Source: an uncultured SAR86 cluster bacterium (lineage in GTDB: Bacteria > Pseudomonadota > Gammaproteobacteria > Magnimaribacterales > D2472). Taken from it: a DNA stretch of 41,100 nt. The stretch spans positions 1-41,100 of the forward strand of contig CACECP010000009.1 of assembly GCA_902558095.1 (NCBI GenBank). Direction: 5' to 3'. The first letter of the stretch is position 1. Each line of letters begins with the position of its first letter. The notes under the pieces are model-generated. The model was given only the letters and a program-made list of their open reading frames with translations, made no database searches and was not told the origin of the DNA. Below, piece after piece: positions 1 to 8,144 of this stretch. The position numbers were made by a program, and so were the translations under genes.

Positions 1-1
1 T

Positions 2-1357
2 TTCAAACAAGCTGAATTTCTTCTAAAAAATTATAAACTTGCTGAAAAACTTGGGTTTAAAAAAGATTTTTTAAACTCCAAAGAATGTCTAAATATATTT
101 TCAGGCAATAGTTTACTCAAAAACTCTCAACCAATAGCTCAAGGATATTCTGGTCATCAATTTGGTCATTTCAATCCTCAACTTGGAGATGGTAGAGCAA
201 TTTTATTAGGTGAAATTAATGAAATGGATATTCAATTGAAAGGTATTGGACAAACTCCCTATTCAAGAAGAGGAGATGGGAAATCAGCATTAAGTCCAGT
301 ATTAAGAGAATATGTTATAAGCGAGTTCATGCATGCAGCAAAAGTTCCTACTACACGATCTCTATTTGCTCTTAAAACAAACGAAAATGTAATTAGAGAA
401 ACAGAACTCCCAGGCGGAGTGTTAACCAGAATTGCTAAAAGTCATATAAGAATTGGGACATTTGAATATGCGAGGACAAAAAATAATGAAACCTTGAAAA
501 CATTAGCTGATTATTCAATCAATAGGCATTATCCAGAATTAAATAAAACTGATAATAAGTATTTAAGTTTTTTTGCTGCTGTATGCGATAAACAAGCTTC
601 CCTAGTTGCGAAATGGATGGGTCTTGGTTTTATTCATGGAGTTATGAATACTGACAATATGACAATTTCTGGCGAAACTATAGATTATGGGCCATGTGCT
701 TTTATGGATAGTTATAATCCAAATACTGTATTTAGTTCGATTGATACTAATGGTAGATACGCATATCAAAATCAACCAGCGATCCTAGTATGGAATCTAG
801 CAAAACTAGCAGAAGCCCTTATACCTCTCATTGATGAAAATGAGAAAAAGTCAATTAAACAGCTCAATGAGGTTCTTCAACTTGTATTACCCTCTTATCA
901 AGAATATTTCTATAAAGAATTTTGCCAAAAATTAGGTCTTAATAACGTAAACAATAAAAATATAAAATTAATAGAAGATTATCTAAAAATATTAGATTCT
1001 GGTTCAATTGATTTTACATTATCCTTTAGAGATCTTTCAAAAATTGTTAACGCAACTCTTACAGCAAAAGACTCAGTCTTTGGAGAAAATATAAAATTTA
1101 ATAACTGGTATTTAAAATGGAAAAAAGAAATCAATCAAAAAGAAATATTAGGTGAAATGGATTTGATTAATCCCTGCTACATACCTAGAAACCAATTAAT
1201 TGAAAATGCTCTGATCAAAGCAAATGAGGGTGAGATATCAGAAATCAATTTTATGATCAATCTTTTTGAAAATCCTTACTTAGAAAAAAATATACCCAAA
1301 ATGTATTTGATGCCCTCAAGCTCTGAAGAACAATACGTTACTTTTTGTGGTACATAA
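2..1357 (+). CDS. selO: Protein adenylyltransferase SelO (YdiU), 5' end outside window
   Basis: SelO is a pseudokinase-fold enzyme that transfers AMP from ATP to Ser/Thr/Tyr of target proteins and is linked to oxidative-stress responses. The reading frame is open from base 2, so the gene begins upstream and 451 residues are visible; the E. coli protein is 478, so only a short N-terminus is missing. The family block GHQFGHFNPQLGDGRA lies upstream of the first internal ATG at 224, which shows that ATG is not the start. Further family features are RRGDGKSAL, the metal-binding MNTDNM segment and IDYGPCAFMD. The C-terminus is TFCGT, a cysteine-bearing tail typical of bacterial SelO. It converges on prmC with a 24-bp gap and no clear terminator. 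Confidence 0.93.
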   Translation, partial: FKQAEFLLKNYKLAEKLGFKKDFLNSKECLNIFSGNSLLKNSQPIAQGYSGHQFGHFNPQLGDGRAILLGEINEMDIQLKGIGQTPYSRRGDGKSALSPVLREYVISEFMHAAKVPTTRSLFALKTNENVIRETELPGGVLTRIAKSHIRIGTFEYARTKNNETLKTLADYSINRHYPELNKTDNKYLSFFAAVCDKQASLVAKWMGLGFIHGVMNTDNMTISGETIDYGPCAFMDSYNPNTVFSSIDTNGRYAYQNQPAILVWNLAKLAEALIPLIDENEKKSIKQLNEVLQLVLPSYQEYFYKEFCQKLGLNNVNNKNIKLIEDYLKILDSGSIDFTLSFRDLSKIVNATLTAKDSVFGENIKFNNWYLKWKKEINQKEILGEMDLINPCYIPRNQLIENALIKANEGEISEINFMINLFENPYLEKNIPKMYLMPSSSEEQYVTFCGT

Positions 1358-1381
1358 TAAAATTGATATTAATTAGTTAAT

Positions 1382-2197
1382 CTATTTATTTAAAATTCCA
1401 TAAGTAACTCTTGGATGAGCTTGATAGTCCTCAATGGTGCAAATATCTGAAAAATAATTATCTTTAAAAATACTTTTTACTACCTTTTCTTGATTGTAGC
1501 CGTGCTCAATCATCAAGATACCTCTTCTTTTTAAAATTTTACTTGATTGTTGAGTAATTTTTTTAATATCGCTATAACCTGATTCATTTGATGCTAAAGC
1601 TATTTTAGGCTCATGAGTTAAATCTTTTAAATGTAAGTCATTTTGTGAAATATATGGAGGATTACTTAGGATTAAATCAAAAGAATCATTTTTAAAGCAT
1701 GATAGCCAATCTGCATTGATAAGAAAAAAATTTTGTGTATTTAGATTGATTTTATTTATGGATGCAACATCTAAAGCATCTTTAGAAAAATCTGATCCAT
1801 ATACTTTAAAATTTGTTTTTTTAAGCGCTATTGAGATTCCAATACATCCAGAACCAGTGCCAGCATCCAAAACTTTTATAGGATCATTAAAGTGATTATT
1901 TACATAATCAACTAAAATTTCAGTCTCTGATCTTGGAATTAGAACTCTTGAATCAACAAAGAAATCACTTTCATAAAATTTTGTAGAATTTAATATATAA
2001 TCTAAAGGAATGCCCTCTTTTTTTTGTTCAAAGAATTCTTCAATCAAGCTCTTTTCGCCTTTTGTAAGAACTCTGTCACTATCAATAAAAATATCTTTAT
2101 CACTAAAATGAAGCTTTTCCTTCAAATAAAAGACAAACTCTTCTTTAATAGTCTTACTATCAAAGTTTTCTTTATAGAAATTTAATTTATTACTCAA
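1382..2197 (-). CDS. prmC: Release factor glutamine methyltransferase PrmC
   Basis: PrmC uses S-adenosylmethionine to methylate the glutamine of the GGQ motif in release factors RF1 and RF2, which speeds peptide release. The 271-residue protein has an N-terminal helical domain, then the SAM-binding loop VLDAGTGSG at residues 109-117 and the catalytic NPPY at 179-182, which is diagnostic for N5-glutamine methyltransferases. The start codon is TTG, placed directly after the prfA stop TAA with no spacer, so translation is probably coupled to prfA. The substrate RF1 is made from the gene immediately upstream, the usual gammaproteobacterial arrangement hemA-prfA-prmC. Confidence 0.95.
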   Translation of the reverse strand: MSNKLNFYKENFDSKTIKEEFVFYLKEKLHFSDKDIFIDSDRVLTKGEKSLIEEFFEQKKEGIPLDYILNSTKFYESDFFVDSRVLIPRSETEILVDYVNNHFNDPIKVLDAGTGSGCIGISIALKKTNFKVYGSDFSKDALDVASINKINLNTQNFFLINADWLSCFKNDSFDLILSNPPYISQNDLHLKDLTHEPKIALASNESGYSDIKKITQQSSKILKRRGILMIEHGYNQEKVVKSIFKDNYFSDICTIEDYQAHPRVTYGILNK

Positions 2198-3283
2198 TTA
2201 TTCTGATTCAAGTTGTGAGAGCATGGCAAGTTGATTTTCTGCTAATAATGCATCGCATATGCTCTTAATATCACCATCCATAATTTGATCAAGATTATGC
2301 TGTGTTAGTTTAATTCTATGATCGGTCATTCTACCTTGAGGAAAATTATAAGTTCTTATTTTTTCACTTCTATCACCAGTACCAACTAAAATTTTTCTTT
2401 CGCTTGCAATTGTCTCCTGTTGATTATCTATCTCTCGTTGCTTTAATTTTGCAGCTAGGAGAGATAAAGCTTTTTCTTTATTTTTATGTTGTGATCTTCC
2501 GTCTTGGCATTCAACAACTATTCCGGAAGGTATATGTGTTAGGCGAACTGCAGAATCTGTTTTATTTACATGCTGTCCACCAGCACCAGATGCTCTAAAA
2601 GTGTCTACCCTAAGATCGTTTTTATCAATATTAATATCTTGTACTTCTTCAACTTCTGGCAAAATTGCTACTGTACAAGTTGATGTATGGATTCTCCCTT
2701 GGGACTCTGTTTCAGGTACTCTTTGAACCCTGTGAACACCAGATTCAAATTTTAGAACCTTAAAAACACTTTTTCCATTAAGTTTTGCAACTACTTCTTT
2801 TATACCACCCTGCTCAGACTGTTTAATGTCAATAACTTCCATATTCCAACCTTCTCTTTCAGATAGTCTTGAATACATCCTAAAAAGATCGCCAGCAAAA
2901 ATGCTTGCCTCATCCCCTCCCGCACCAGCTCTTATTTCTAGATATGCAGAACCATCATCTGCTGAATCTTTTGGTAGTAACATTAATTTTAATTCTTTCT
3001 CAAATTTCTCAGGCTTATCTTCAGCTTTTTTTATTTCCTCCTCAGCTAAAGGTTTCAAATCATTATCGCCAGATTCAATAATTTCATTAGCATCTGAAAT
3101 GCTCTTTATTACCTGATTATATTCTTCAAACTTTTCAACAATTGGTTTTAATTCAGCAAATTCTTTATTTAAAAGTGTATATTTATCAATATCTTTCACA
3201 GTTTCCGAATCTACTAACAGAGATTCTATTTCTTCAATTCTCTTTTTAAGCTGATCAAGCTTATTAAGCATAGAATTATGCAT
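2198..3283 (-). CDS. prfA: Peptide chain release factor 1 (RF1)
   Basis: RF1 reads the stop codons UAA and UAG in the ribosomal A site and triggers hydrolysis of peptidyl-tRNA. With the chosen ATG at 3283 it has 361 residues, close to the 360 of E. coli RF1. The peptide anticodon is PET at 190-192, in the context RVPETESQGRIHTS, and the GGQ loop is at 235-237 in GAGGQHVNKTDSAVR. The start is uncertain: TTG at 3289, ATG at 3283 and ATG at 3271 are all in frame and none has a good Shine-Dalgarno. I chose 3283 because it aligns with the E. coli N-terminus; it overlaps the hemA stop by 8 bases. Confidence 0.95.
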   Translation of the reverse strand: MHNSMLNKLDQLKKRIEEIESLLVDSETVKDIDKYTLLNKEFAELKPIVEKFEEYNQVIKSISDANEIIESGDNDLKPLAEEEIKKAEDKPEKFEKELKLMLLPKDSADDGSAYLEIRAGAGGDEASIFAGDLFRMYSRLSEREGWNMEVIDIKQSEQGGIKEVVAKLNGKSVFKVLKFESGVHRVQRVPETESQGRIHTSTCTVAILPEVEEVQDINIDKNDLRVDTFRASGAGGQHVNKTDSAVRLTHIPSGIVVECQDGRSQHKNKEKALSLLAAKLKQREIDNQQETIASERKILVGTGDRSEKIRTYNFPQGRMTDHRIKLTQHNLDQIMDGDIKSICDALLAENQLAMLSQLESE

Positions 3284-4508
3284 TTTCAATAAATCTTTTA
3301 ATCATAGACTCAACAATATGATCATCAAGTTTTTTGATATCTTCAAAATTATTATATTTTGGATTTTGAATATTAATGGTCTTAATGGAACTTATCAAAC
3401 CAGAGAAATCTTTAGAATCTTTGAATTGAATAATTTCTTGTGGAGATAAACCTTTTAAAAATTCTTCCAGCTGAATGCTAATTCTATCTTTTGTATGTTT
3501 TAAAGAGAATGAATCCAAAGCGTTACGAGCTTCCAAAGCAATTATGTTCATTGCCTTTTCAGCTTCAATTGATCTTTGACCATAATTTTCCTGTGTTATC
3601 TTTTCAATATCGTCAATTGAAAACAAATACACCTGTTCGATTTTTCTTGTTTCATCTTCTATATTTCTAGGGACTCCTAAATCAATAAGTAACATTGGCT
3701 TATATTTTCTTTTCTTCAATGCATTTTCAACTGCTCCTTTACCGATTAGAGGTAATTCAGTAGCAGATGAAGCAATTACTATGTCTGCAAATTCTAGCTC
3801 GTCGTGAAGAGATTCTAATGAAGATGATATCAGCTCGTAGTCATTATCTAATTTAATTTTTTTAACACTTCTATTTACAGATTTGATTTTATTAATGCCA
3901 TTCTTAAAAAGATTTTCCATTACGCTATGAGCTAAAGATCCAGCTCCAACTATTAAAATATTTTGATCTTTAGGTTCCTCAAAAATATTTTTAACCAACT
4001 TATATGCTAATCCACTTACTGACAAAGAATTAAGCCCTATATCAGTTTTAGTTCTAGCTTTCTTAGATATCTCTAGTACTTTATTTGAAAGAGTTAAAAG
4101 TTTACCGTTAACTATTTTTAATTCTTGAGCTATCTTTAATGCTTTTTTAAACTGTCCTAGTATTTCTTGTTCACCAAGAACTTGAGAATCAATACCAGAA
4201 GCTACTTTGCACATATGAACGAGCGCATCATGCCTGTCTAAGAAATAAAAATTATCTTTATTAATATCATCCTTCCCAAGGATATTCATAACTTCATCAA
4301 AAATATTAGATGATATGCTTAATTCACCAAAATAATAAAATTCAGTCCTGTTGCAAGTAGAAATACCAAAAAATGACTCTAATTTATCATTAAATATATT
4401 TTTTAAATGATTATCTAATAAAATCTGGTTAGACTCATTTATAATAAATTTTTCTCTTTCAGAGACATCAGAGGTCTTATGATTTATGCCAAATAACTGT
4501 AATTCCAT
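3276..4508 (-). CDS. hemA: Glutamyl-tRNA reductase HemA
   Basis: HemA reduces glutamyl-tRNA(Glu) with NADPH to glutamate-1-semialdehyde, the first committed step of C5-pathway tetrapyrrole (heme) synthesis. The 410-residue protein (E. coli 418) starts with the family N-terminus FGINHKTSDVSERE. The catalytic cysteine is Cys52 in STCNRTE, followed by the GEQEILGQ block at about 112 and a Rossmann motif GAGSLA at about 188. It heads the minus-strand operon hemA-prfA-prmC. Its ATG at 4508 lies inside the opposite-strand lolB reading frame, so the two divergent genes overlap by 23 bases. Confidence 0.96.
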   Translation of the reverse strand: MELQLFGINHKTSDVSEREKFIINESNQILLDNHLKNIFNDKLESFFGISTCNRTEFYYFGELSISSNIFDEVMNILGKDDINKDNFYFLDRHDALVHMCKVASGIDSQVLGEQEILGQFKKALKIAQELKIVNGKLLTLSNKVLEISKKARTKTDIGLNSLSVSGLAYKLVKNIFEEPKDQNILIVGAGSLAHSVMENLFKNGINKIKSVNRSVKKIKLDNDYELISSSLESLHDELEFADIVIASSATELPLIGKGAVENALKKRKYKPMLLIDLGVPRNIEDETRKIEQVYLFSIDDIEKITQENYGQRSIEAEKAMNIIALEARNALDSFSLKHTKDRISIQLEEFLKGLSPQEIIQFKDSKDFSGLISSIKTINIQNPKYNNFEDIKKLDDHIVESMIKRFIENA

Positions 4509-4968
4509 AATAAAAACTTTTTTTTATACCCTGGTAATAGCTCTAGTTAGTTCATGCGCCTCCATGGGTAATGAAACTAATTCAAATGAGTACTTTGGAA
4601 AATTGTTAATAAGCCAAGATGGTGGCGATAAATTTTCTTTCAATACAAACATTAACCTAGCTAAAAAAGATTCTATTATACAGATTAAGAAGCCTTTTTA
4701 TGGAAATGTTCTAAAGATTAAAGTAAGTGAAGGAAAAAATTTAGTTTTCCTTCCAACAAAATACAGCCCTCCATTCTATGTTCCTGAGGAAATTAATAGA
4801 AATTTTAAATACTGGTTGAGGCAATGCCTTTTATCAAAAAATTTTTATGTTAATGATACTTTTGAAGAATTGATTTTTAATTTTAGATGTGAAAATAAAA
4901 AAGATAAGAAGAATTTTTATATTAATTATGGAAATGTCTCTATAAATGGATTTGTTTTAAGAAAATGA
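4486..4968 (+). CDS. lolB: Outer-membrane lipoprotein receptor LolB, short and divergent
   Basis: LolB accepts lipoproteins from the periplasmic carrier LolA and inserts them into the inner leaflet of the outer membrane. The assignment rests mainly on position: lolB sits divergently beside hemA and directly before ispE across Gammaproteobacteria. In the sequence I see a lipoprotein signal peptide with a hydrophobic core (residues about 10-22) and lipobox VSSC with the modified cysteine at residue 24, then about 135 residues of beta-strand-like composition. At 160 residues it is clearly shorter than E. coli LolB (207), and overall similarity is weak by eye. The ATG at 4486 is the only good start before the signal peptide and places the 5' end over the hemA start. 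The stop overlaps the ispE start (ATGA). Confidence 0.7.
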   Translation: MPNNCNSIIKTFFYTLVIALVSSCASMGNETNSNEYFGKLLISQDGGDKFSFNTNINLAKKDSIIQIKKPFYGNVLKIKVSEGKNLVFLPTKYSPPFYVPEEINRNFKYWLRQCLLSKNFYVNDTFEELIFNFRCENKKDKKNFYINYGNVSINGFVLRK

Positions 4969-5780
4969 AAAAAATAGAAATAAATTCTCCAGCAAAATTA
5001 AATTTATTTTTAAAAGTAAAGGAAAAAAATCAAGATGGGTATCATAATATTGATACATCTTTTCAACTAATTGATTTATTTGATTATATGAGTTTTGAGA
5101 TATCTAATAAAAATATTGTAATAAAATCAAATGAATCATTTTTAGAAAATGAAAATAACACCATTTATCAATCTGCTAAATTACTTCTTAATTTCATGGA
5201 TCGTCAAATGGGGGTAAACATTAAAATTGAAAAAAAAATCCCAACTGGATCTGGTCTGGGTGGAGGAAGTTCAAACGCTGCATCAACATTAATTGCCTTG
5301 AATAAATTATGGAATTTAAATTTATCAAAAGAGGAGCTAATGAATATTGCTATAAAGATTGGAGCTGATGTGCCTTTTTTTGTGCATGGAGAAAATGCCT
5401 ATGGATCTGGCATTGGTGATAAGCTTAAATCAAAAGATGCAATTAAAGATAAAGTGCTTTTAATATGTCCAAAAATAAATAATGCATCTGGAGAAATGTA
5501 TAAGTTGCTAGATATTTATAGAAAAAATGGGGGAAACAACTCTAATCATTTACAAAATGACTTTTGGGATATTTTTTTAAATAAGAATAATGAAATTAAA
5601 GAATTTTATGAGGCAACTTGTGATAGCAATAGTTTAAACCTCAGCGGAAGTGGTTCCTCTATGTATGTTTTGTATAAAACAAAAAATGATATAAAAGAAA
5701 TTCTTAAAAAAATTCCAAGTAATTGGAGATTCTTTTTCTGTAAACCATTACAATATTCGCCGATATGTTATATCAAATAA
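4965..5780 (+). CDS. ispE: 4-diphosphocytidyl-2-C-methyl-D-erythritol kinase IspE
   Basis: IspE phosphorylates CDP-methylerythritol at the 2-hydroxyl in the MEP isoprenoid pathway. The 271-residue protein has the GHMP-kinase layout: the substrate-binding N-terminus with SPAKLNLFL (Lys11), the glycine-rich ATP loop PTGSGLGGGSSNAAS at about 93-107, GADVPFF with the catalytic Asp135, and the C-terminal LSGSGSS motif. It begins inside the lolB stop codon (ATGA) and ends three bases before tRNA-Gln, so lolB, ispE, the tRNA and probably prs lie in one transcription unit. Confidence 0.95.
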   Translation: MKKIEINSPAKLNLFLKVKEKNQDGYHNIDTSFQLIDLFDYMSFEISNKNIVIKSNESFLENENNTIYQSAKLLLNFMDRQMGVNIKIEKKIPTGSGLGGGSSNAASTLIALNKLWNLNLSKEELMNIAIKIGADVPFFVHGENAYGSGIGDKLKSKDAIKDKVLLICPKINNASGEMYKLLDIYRKNGGNNSNHLQNDFWDIFLNKNNEIKEFYEATCDSNSLNLSGSGSSMYVLYKTKNDIKEILKKIPSNWRFFFCKPLQYSPICYIK

Positions 5781-5783
5781 AAA

Positions 5784-5858
5784 TGGGGTGTAGCCAAGCG
5801 GTAAGGCAACGGGTTTTGATCCCGTCATGCGTAGGTTCGAATCCTACCACCCCAGCCA
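5784..5858 (+). tRNA. tRNA-Gln (anticodon TTG)
   Basis: A complete cloverleaf of 75 bases including encoded CCA. The acceptor arm TGGGGTG pairs with CACCCCA, the anticodon stem ACGGG/CCCGT holds the loop TTTTGAT with anticodon TTG at 5816-5818, and the T arm is GTAGG-TTCGAAT-CCTAC. The discriminator base is G, as expected for tRNA-Gln. It lies three bases after ispE and 30 bases before prs, the same position as in Pseudomonas, so it is probably processed from the ispE-prs transcript. Confidence 0.97.
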
Positions 5859-5888
5859 TGCTTTATAATATTTATAGGGGAAATTTAT

Positions 5889-6842
5889 ATGAGCAAAGAT
5901 AAATTTGATCTTTTTACAGGAACTGCAAATCCTGAGCTCGCTAATGAAGTATCAAAAATACTTGGAATACCTCTTTCAGCTGCAGATGTTGGCTATTTTT
6001 CAGATGGCGAAATCAAGGTACAAATTGAAGATAATGTAAGAGGTCATGATACCTTTATAATCCAGTCAACTTGTACTCCTCAAAATAAAAATTTAATGGA
6101 GCTAATGTTGCTAGCAGATGCATTAAAAAGATCATCTGCTTCTAGGATTACTGCAGTTGTGCCTTACTATGGTTACGCTAGACAAGATAGAAGAATTCGG
6201 TCTGCGAGAGTACCTATAAGTGCAAAAGTTGTTGCTGACATGTTCTCATCCGTAGGAATAGATAGAGTTTTAACTATTGATCTTCATTCTGAAAGCATTC
6301 AAGGTTTTTTTGATATGCCAGCTGATAATGTTTATGCATCAAAGCTTATGGTGGATGATATTAAAGATAATAACGAAAGAAAAGATATTGTTTTGGTTTC
6401 TCCAGATGTTGGGGGTGTGGTTAGAACTAGAGCAATAGCAAAATTATTAGATGACTCAGATTTAGCAATAATTGACAAAAGAAGAGCTGCTGCCAATCAG
6501 TCTGAAGTTATGAATATAATCGGTGATATTGAAGGTAAGGTATGCATAGTGCCTGACGATATAATTGATACAGCAGGTACTTTATGCAATGCAGCTAATG
6601 CATTAAAAGAAAAAGGTGCTAAAGCAGTAAAAGCTTATATTACGCATCCAGTTCTTTCTGGTCCCGCTATAGAGAGGTTAGAAAAATCAGATATCGATGA
6701 ATTAGTGGTAACAAATTCAATTCCATTGTCACAAGAAGCTCAAAAATGCAGTAAAATACGCGTCATTTCGCTAGGATCAACAATTGCTGAATGTATAAAG
6801 CGTTTAAGCAGTGAAAAATCACTAAGTGAAATGTTTTTATAG
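5889..6842 (+). CDS. prs: Ribose-phosphate pyrophosphokinase (PRPP synthetase)
   Basis: Prs makes 5-phosphoribosyl 1-pyrophosphate from ribose 5-phosphate and ATP, the precursor for purine, pyrimidine, histidine, tryptophan and NAD synthesis. At 317 residues it matches the usual length (E. coli 315). Visible motifs are the ATP/flexible loop [10 protein letters not shown] at about 93-102, the PRPP-synthetase signature beginning [12 protein letters not shown] at 131, and the ribose-5-phosphate loop DDIIDTAGT at about 223-231. A Shine-Dalgarno AGGGGAA precedes the ATG. It is followed by rplY after 8 bases. Confidence 0.97.
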   Translation: MSKDKFDLFTGTANPELANEVSKILGIPLSAADVGYFSDGEIKVQIEDNVRGHDTFIIQSTCTPQNKNLMELMLLADALKRSSASRITAVVPYYGYARQDRRIRSARVPISAKVVADMFSSVGIDRVLTIDLHSESIQGFFDMPADNVYASKLMVDDIKDNNERKDIVLVSPDVGGVVRTRAIAKLLDDSDLAIIDKRRAAANQSEVMNIIGDIEGKVCIVPDDIIDTAGTLCNAANALKEKGAKAVKAYITHPVLSGPAIERLEKSDIDELVVTNSIPLSQEAQKCSKIRVISLGSTIAECIKRLSSEKSLSEMFL

Positions 6843-6850
6843 AGGAAATT

Positions 6851-7570
6851 ATGTCAGATCAAATAATACTAAATGCAGATGTGAGAGAGAGAACAGGTTC
6901 TAATAAGGCAAGAGTAATTAGAAAAATTGATGGAATGGTTCCAGCAATTGTTTATGGAGACGAAAAGGAAACTATAAATATAAAACTTAAATTAAACGAA
7001 CTTACAAAAGCTTCAGAAAATGAGCTCTTTTATACTCAGGTTTTACTTATCAAGACTGGTGATAACGAAGAAAAGGTTGTACTAAAGGAATTACAGAAAG
7101 ATCCAGCAAAAGGTAAATTCCTTCATGCTGATTTTCAAAGAGTATCAAGAAAAACAAAATTGAAGGTTGTTATACCAGTTAGCTTTGTAAATGAAGATGA
7201 ATGTCTAGGGGTCAAAGAAGATGGTGGAGTCGTTGCAAAAGCTATAAGAGAAATAGAAATAATGTGTCTTGCTGGGAATATACCTGAATCAATAGATATA
7301 GATATTAAAAATTTGCATCTTGGTGAGTCTATTAGACTTACTGAGATTGATCTTCCTGAAGGTTCTGAAGTTCCTGGACTTTCAGAGGAGACAGACCAGA
7401 TGGTTGTCTCTGTAAATGCACCTAAGGCTGTAGAAGAAGAGCCTGTCCTTGAAGAAGGATTAGAAGATGGAGAGACTCCAGAAGGTGAGGAAGGCTCTGA
7501 AGAAGCTGGTGGAGATGATTCAGCCCCAACAGAGTCGGAAGAAGATAAAGAAGATAACTCTGAAAGCTAA
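6851..7570 (+). CDS. rplY: 50S ribosomal protein bL25, long CTC type
   Basis: bL25 binds 5S rRNA in the large ribosomal subunit. The first about 95 residues are the 5S-binding domain, with ADVRERTGSNKARVIRK and VPAIVYGD. Residues about 96-189 form the second beta domain of the long CTC/TL5-type proteins, including KEDGGVV. The last 50 residues are an acidic low-complexity tail with about 22 Asp/Glu and only two Lys. At 239 residues it is much longer than the 94-residue E. coli form. A Shine-Dalgarno AGAGGAAA precedes the ATG. The neighbours prs and pth are the usual partners of this gene. Confidence 0.95.
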   Translation: MSDQIILNADVRERTGSNKARVIRKIDGMVPAIVYGDEKETINIKLKLNELTKASENELFYTQVLLIKTGDNEEKVVLKELQKDPAKGKFLHADFQRVSRKTKLKVVIPVSFVNEDECLGVKEDGGVVAKAIREIEIMCLAGNIPESIDIDIKNLHLGESIRLTEIDLPEGSEVPGLSEETDQMVVSVNAPKAVEEEPVLEEGLEDGETPEGEEGSEEAGGDDSAPTESEEDKEDNSES

Positions 7571-7573
7571 CAA

Positions 7574-8140
7574 GTGTATAAATTATGTATCGTTGGTTTA
7601 GGCAATCCTGGCACTAAATACAATAATACTCGTCACAATATTGGTAAGGATTGGTTAAAAGACTTATCGTATAATTTATGTGATAAGTTTATAGAGAAAT
7701 CTAAATATGAGGCTAAGATTACTGAATCTCATTCTGGTGAAGTATTGTGGTTAATTCCAACTAATTACATGAATGAATCTGGTAGAACAATTTCTAAACT
7801 TATTAAATCCACTAATTTGAAATCAAATAAAATTATAATTTTTCATGATGATTTAGACTTAAAAATCGGGGACATTCGAATAAAAGAAGGTGGAGGTCAT
7901 GGAGGTCACAATGGCCTACGGGACATACTAAGCAAAACAGGAAAGAATAATTATATTAGGATCAGGATTGGTATTGGGCATCCTGGTCTTAAGGAAGATG
8001 TGACTAATTGGGTTTTAACAAAATTTTCTCCAAATGAGAAAAAATCTCTTGCTCAAGCATATGAAAAATTCAATGAGGTATTCGATATGATTTGTAATAA
8101 TCAAATTGATCAAGCTCAGAAAATATTACACACTAAATAA
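7574..8140 (+). CDS. pth: Peptidyl-tRNA hydrolase
   Basis: Pth releases peptides from prematurely dissociated peptidyl-tRNA so the tRNA can be reused; it is essential in most bacteria. The 188-residue protein shows the expected catalytic set: Asn11 in GLGNPG, His21 in NTRHNIG, Asn67 in TNYMNESG, Asp93 in FHDDLDL and Asn113 in the GGHGGHNG loop. The start codon is GTG, three bases after the rplY stop, with no separate Shine-Dalgarno, so it is probably translated by coupling. The ychF ATG begins four bases after its stop. Confidence 0.96.
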   Translation: MYKLCIVGLGNPGTKYNNTRHNIGKDWLKDLSYNLCDKFIEKSKYEAKITESHSGEVLWLIPTNYMNESGRTISKLIKSTNLKSNKIIIFHDDLDLKIGDIRIKEGGGHGGHNGLRDILSKTGKNNYIRIRIGIGHPGLKEDVTNWVLTKFSPNEKKSLAQAYEKFNEVFDMICNNQIDQAQKILHTK

Positions 8141-8144
8141 TAAA

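Noticed and set aside
8106-8144. Upstream TTG start for ychF
   Set aside because: It would overlap pth by 35 bases and add 13 residues not found in the family; ATG at 8145 gives the normal YchF N-terminus and length.
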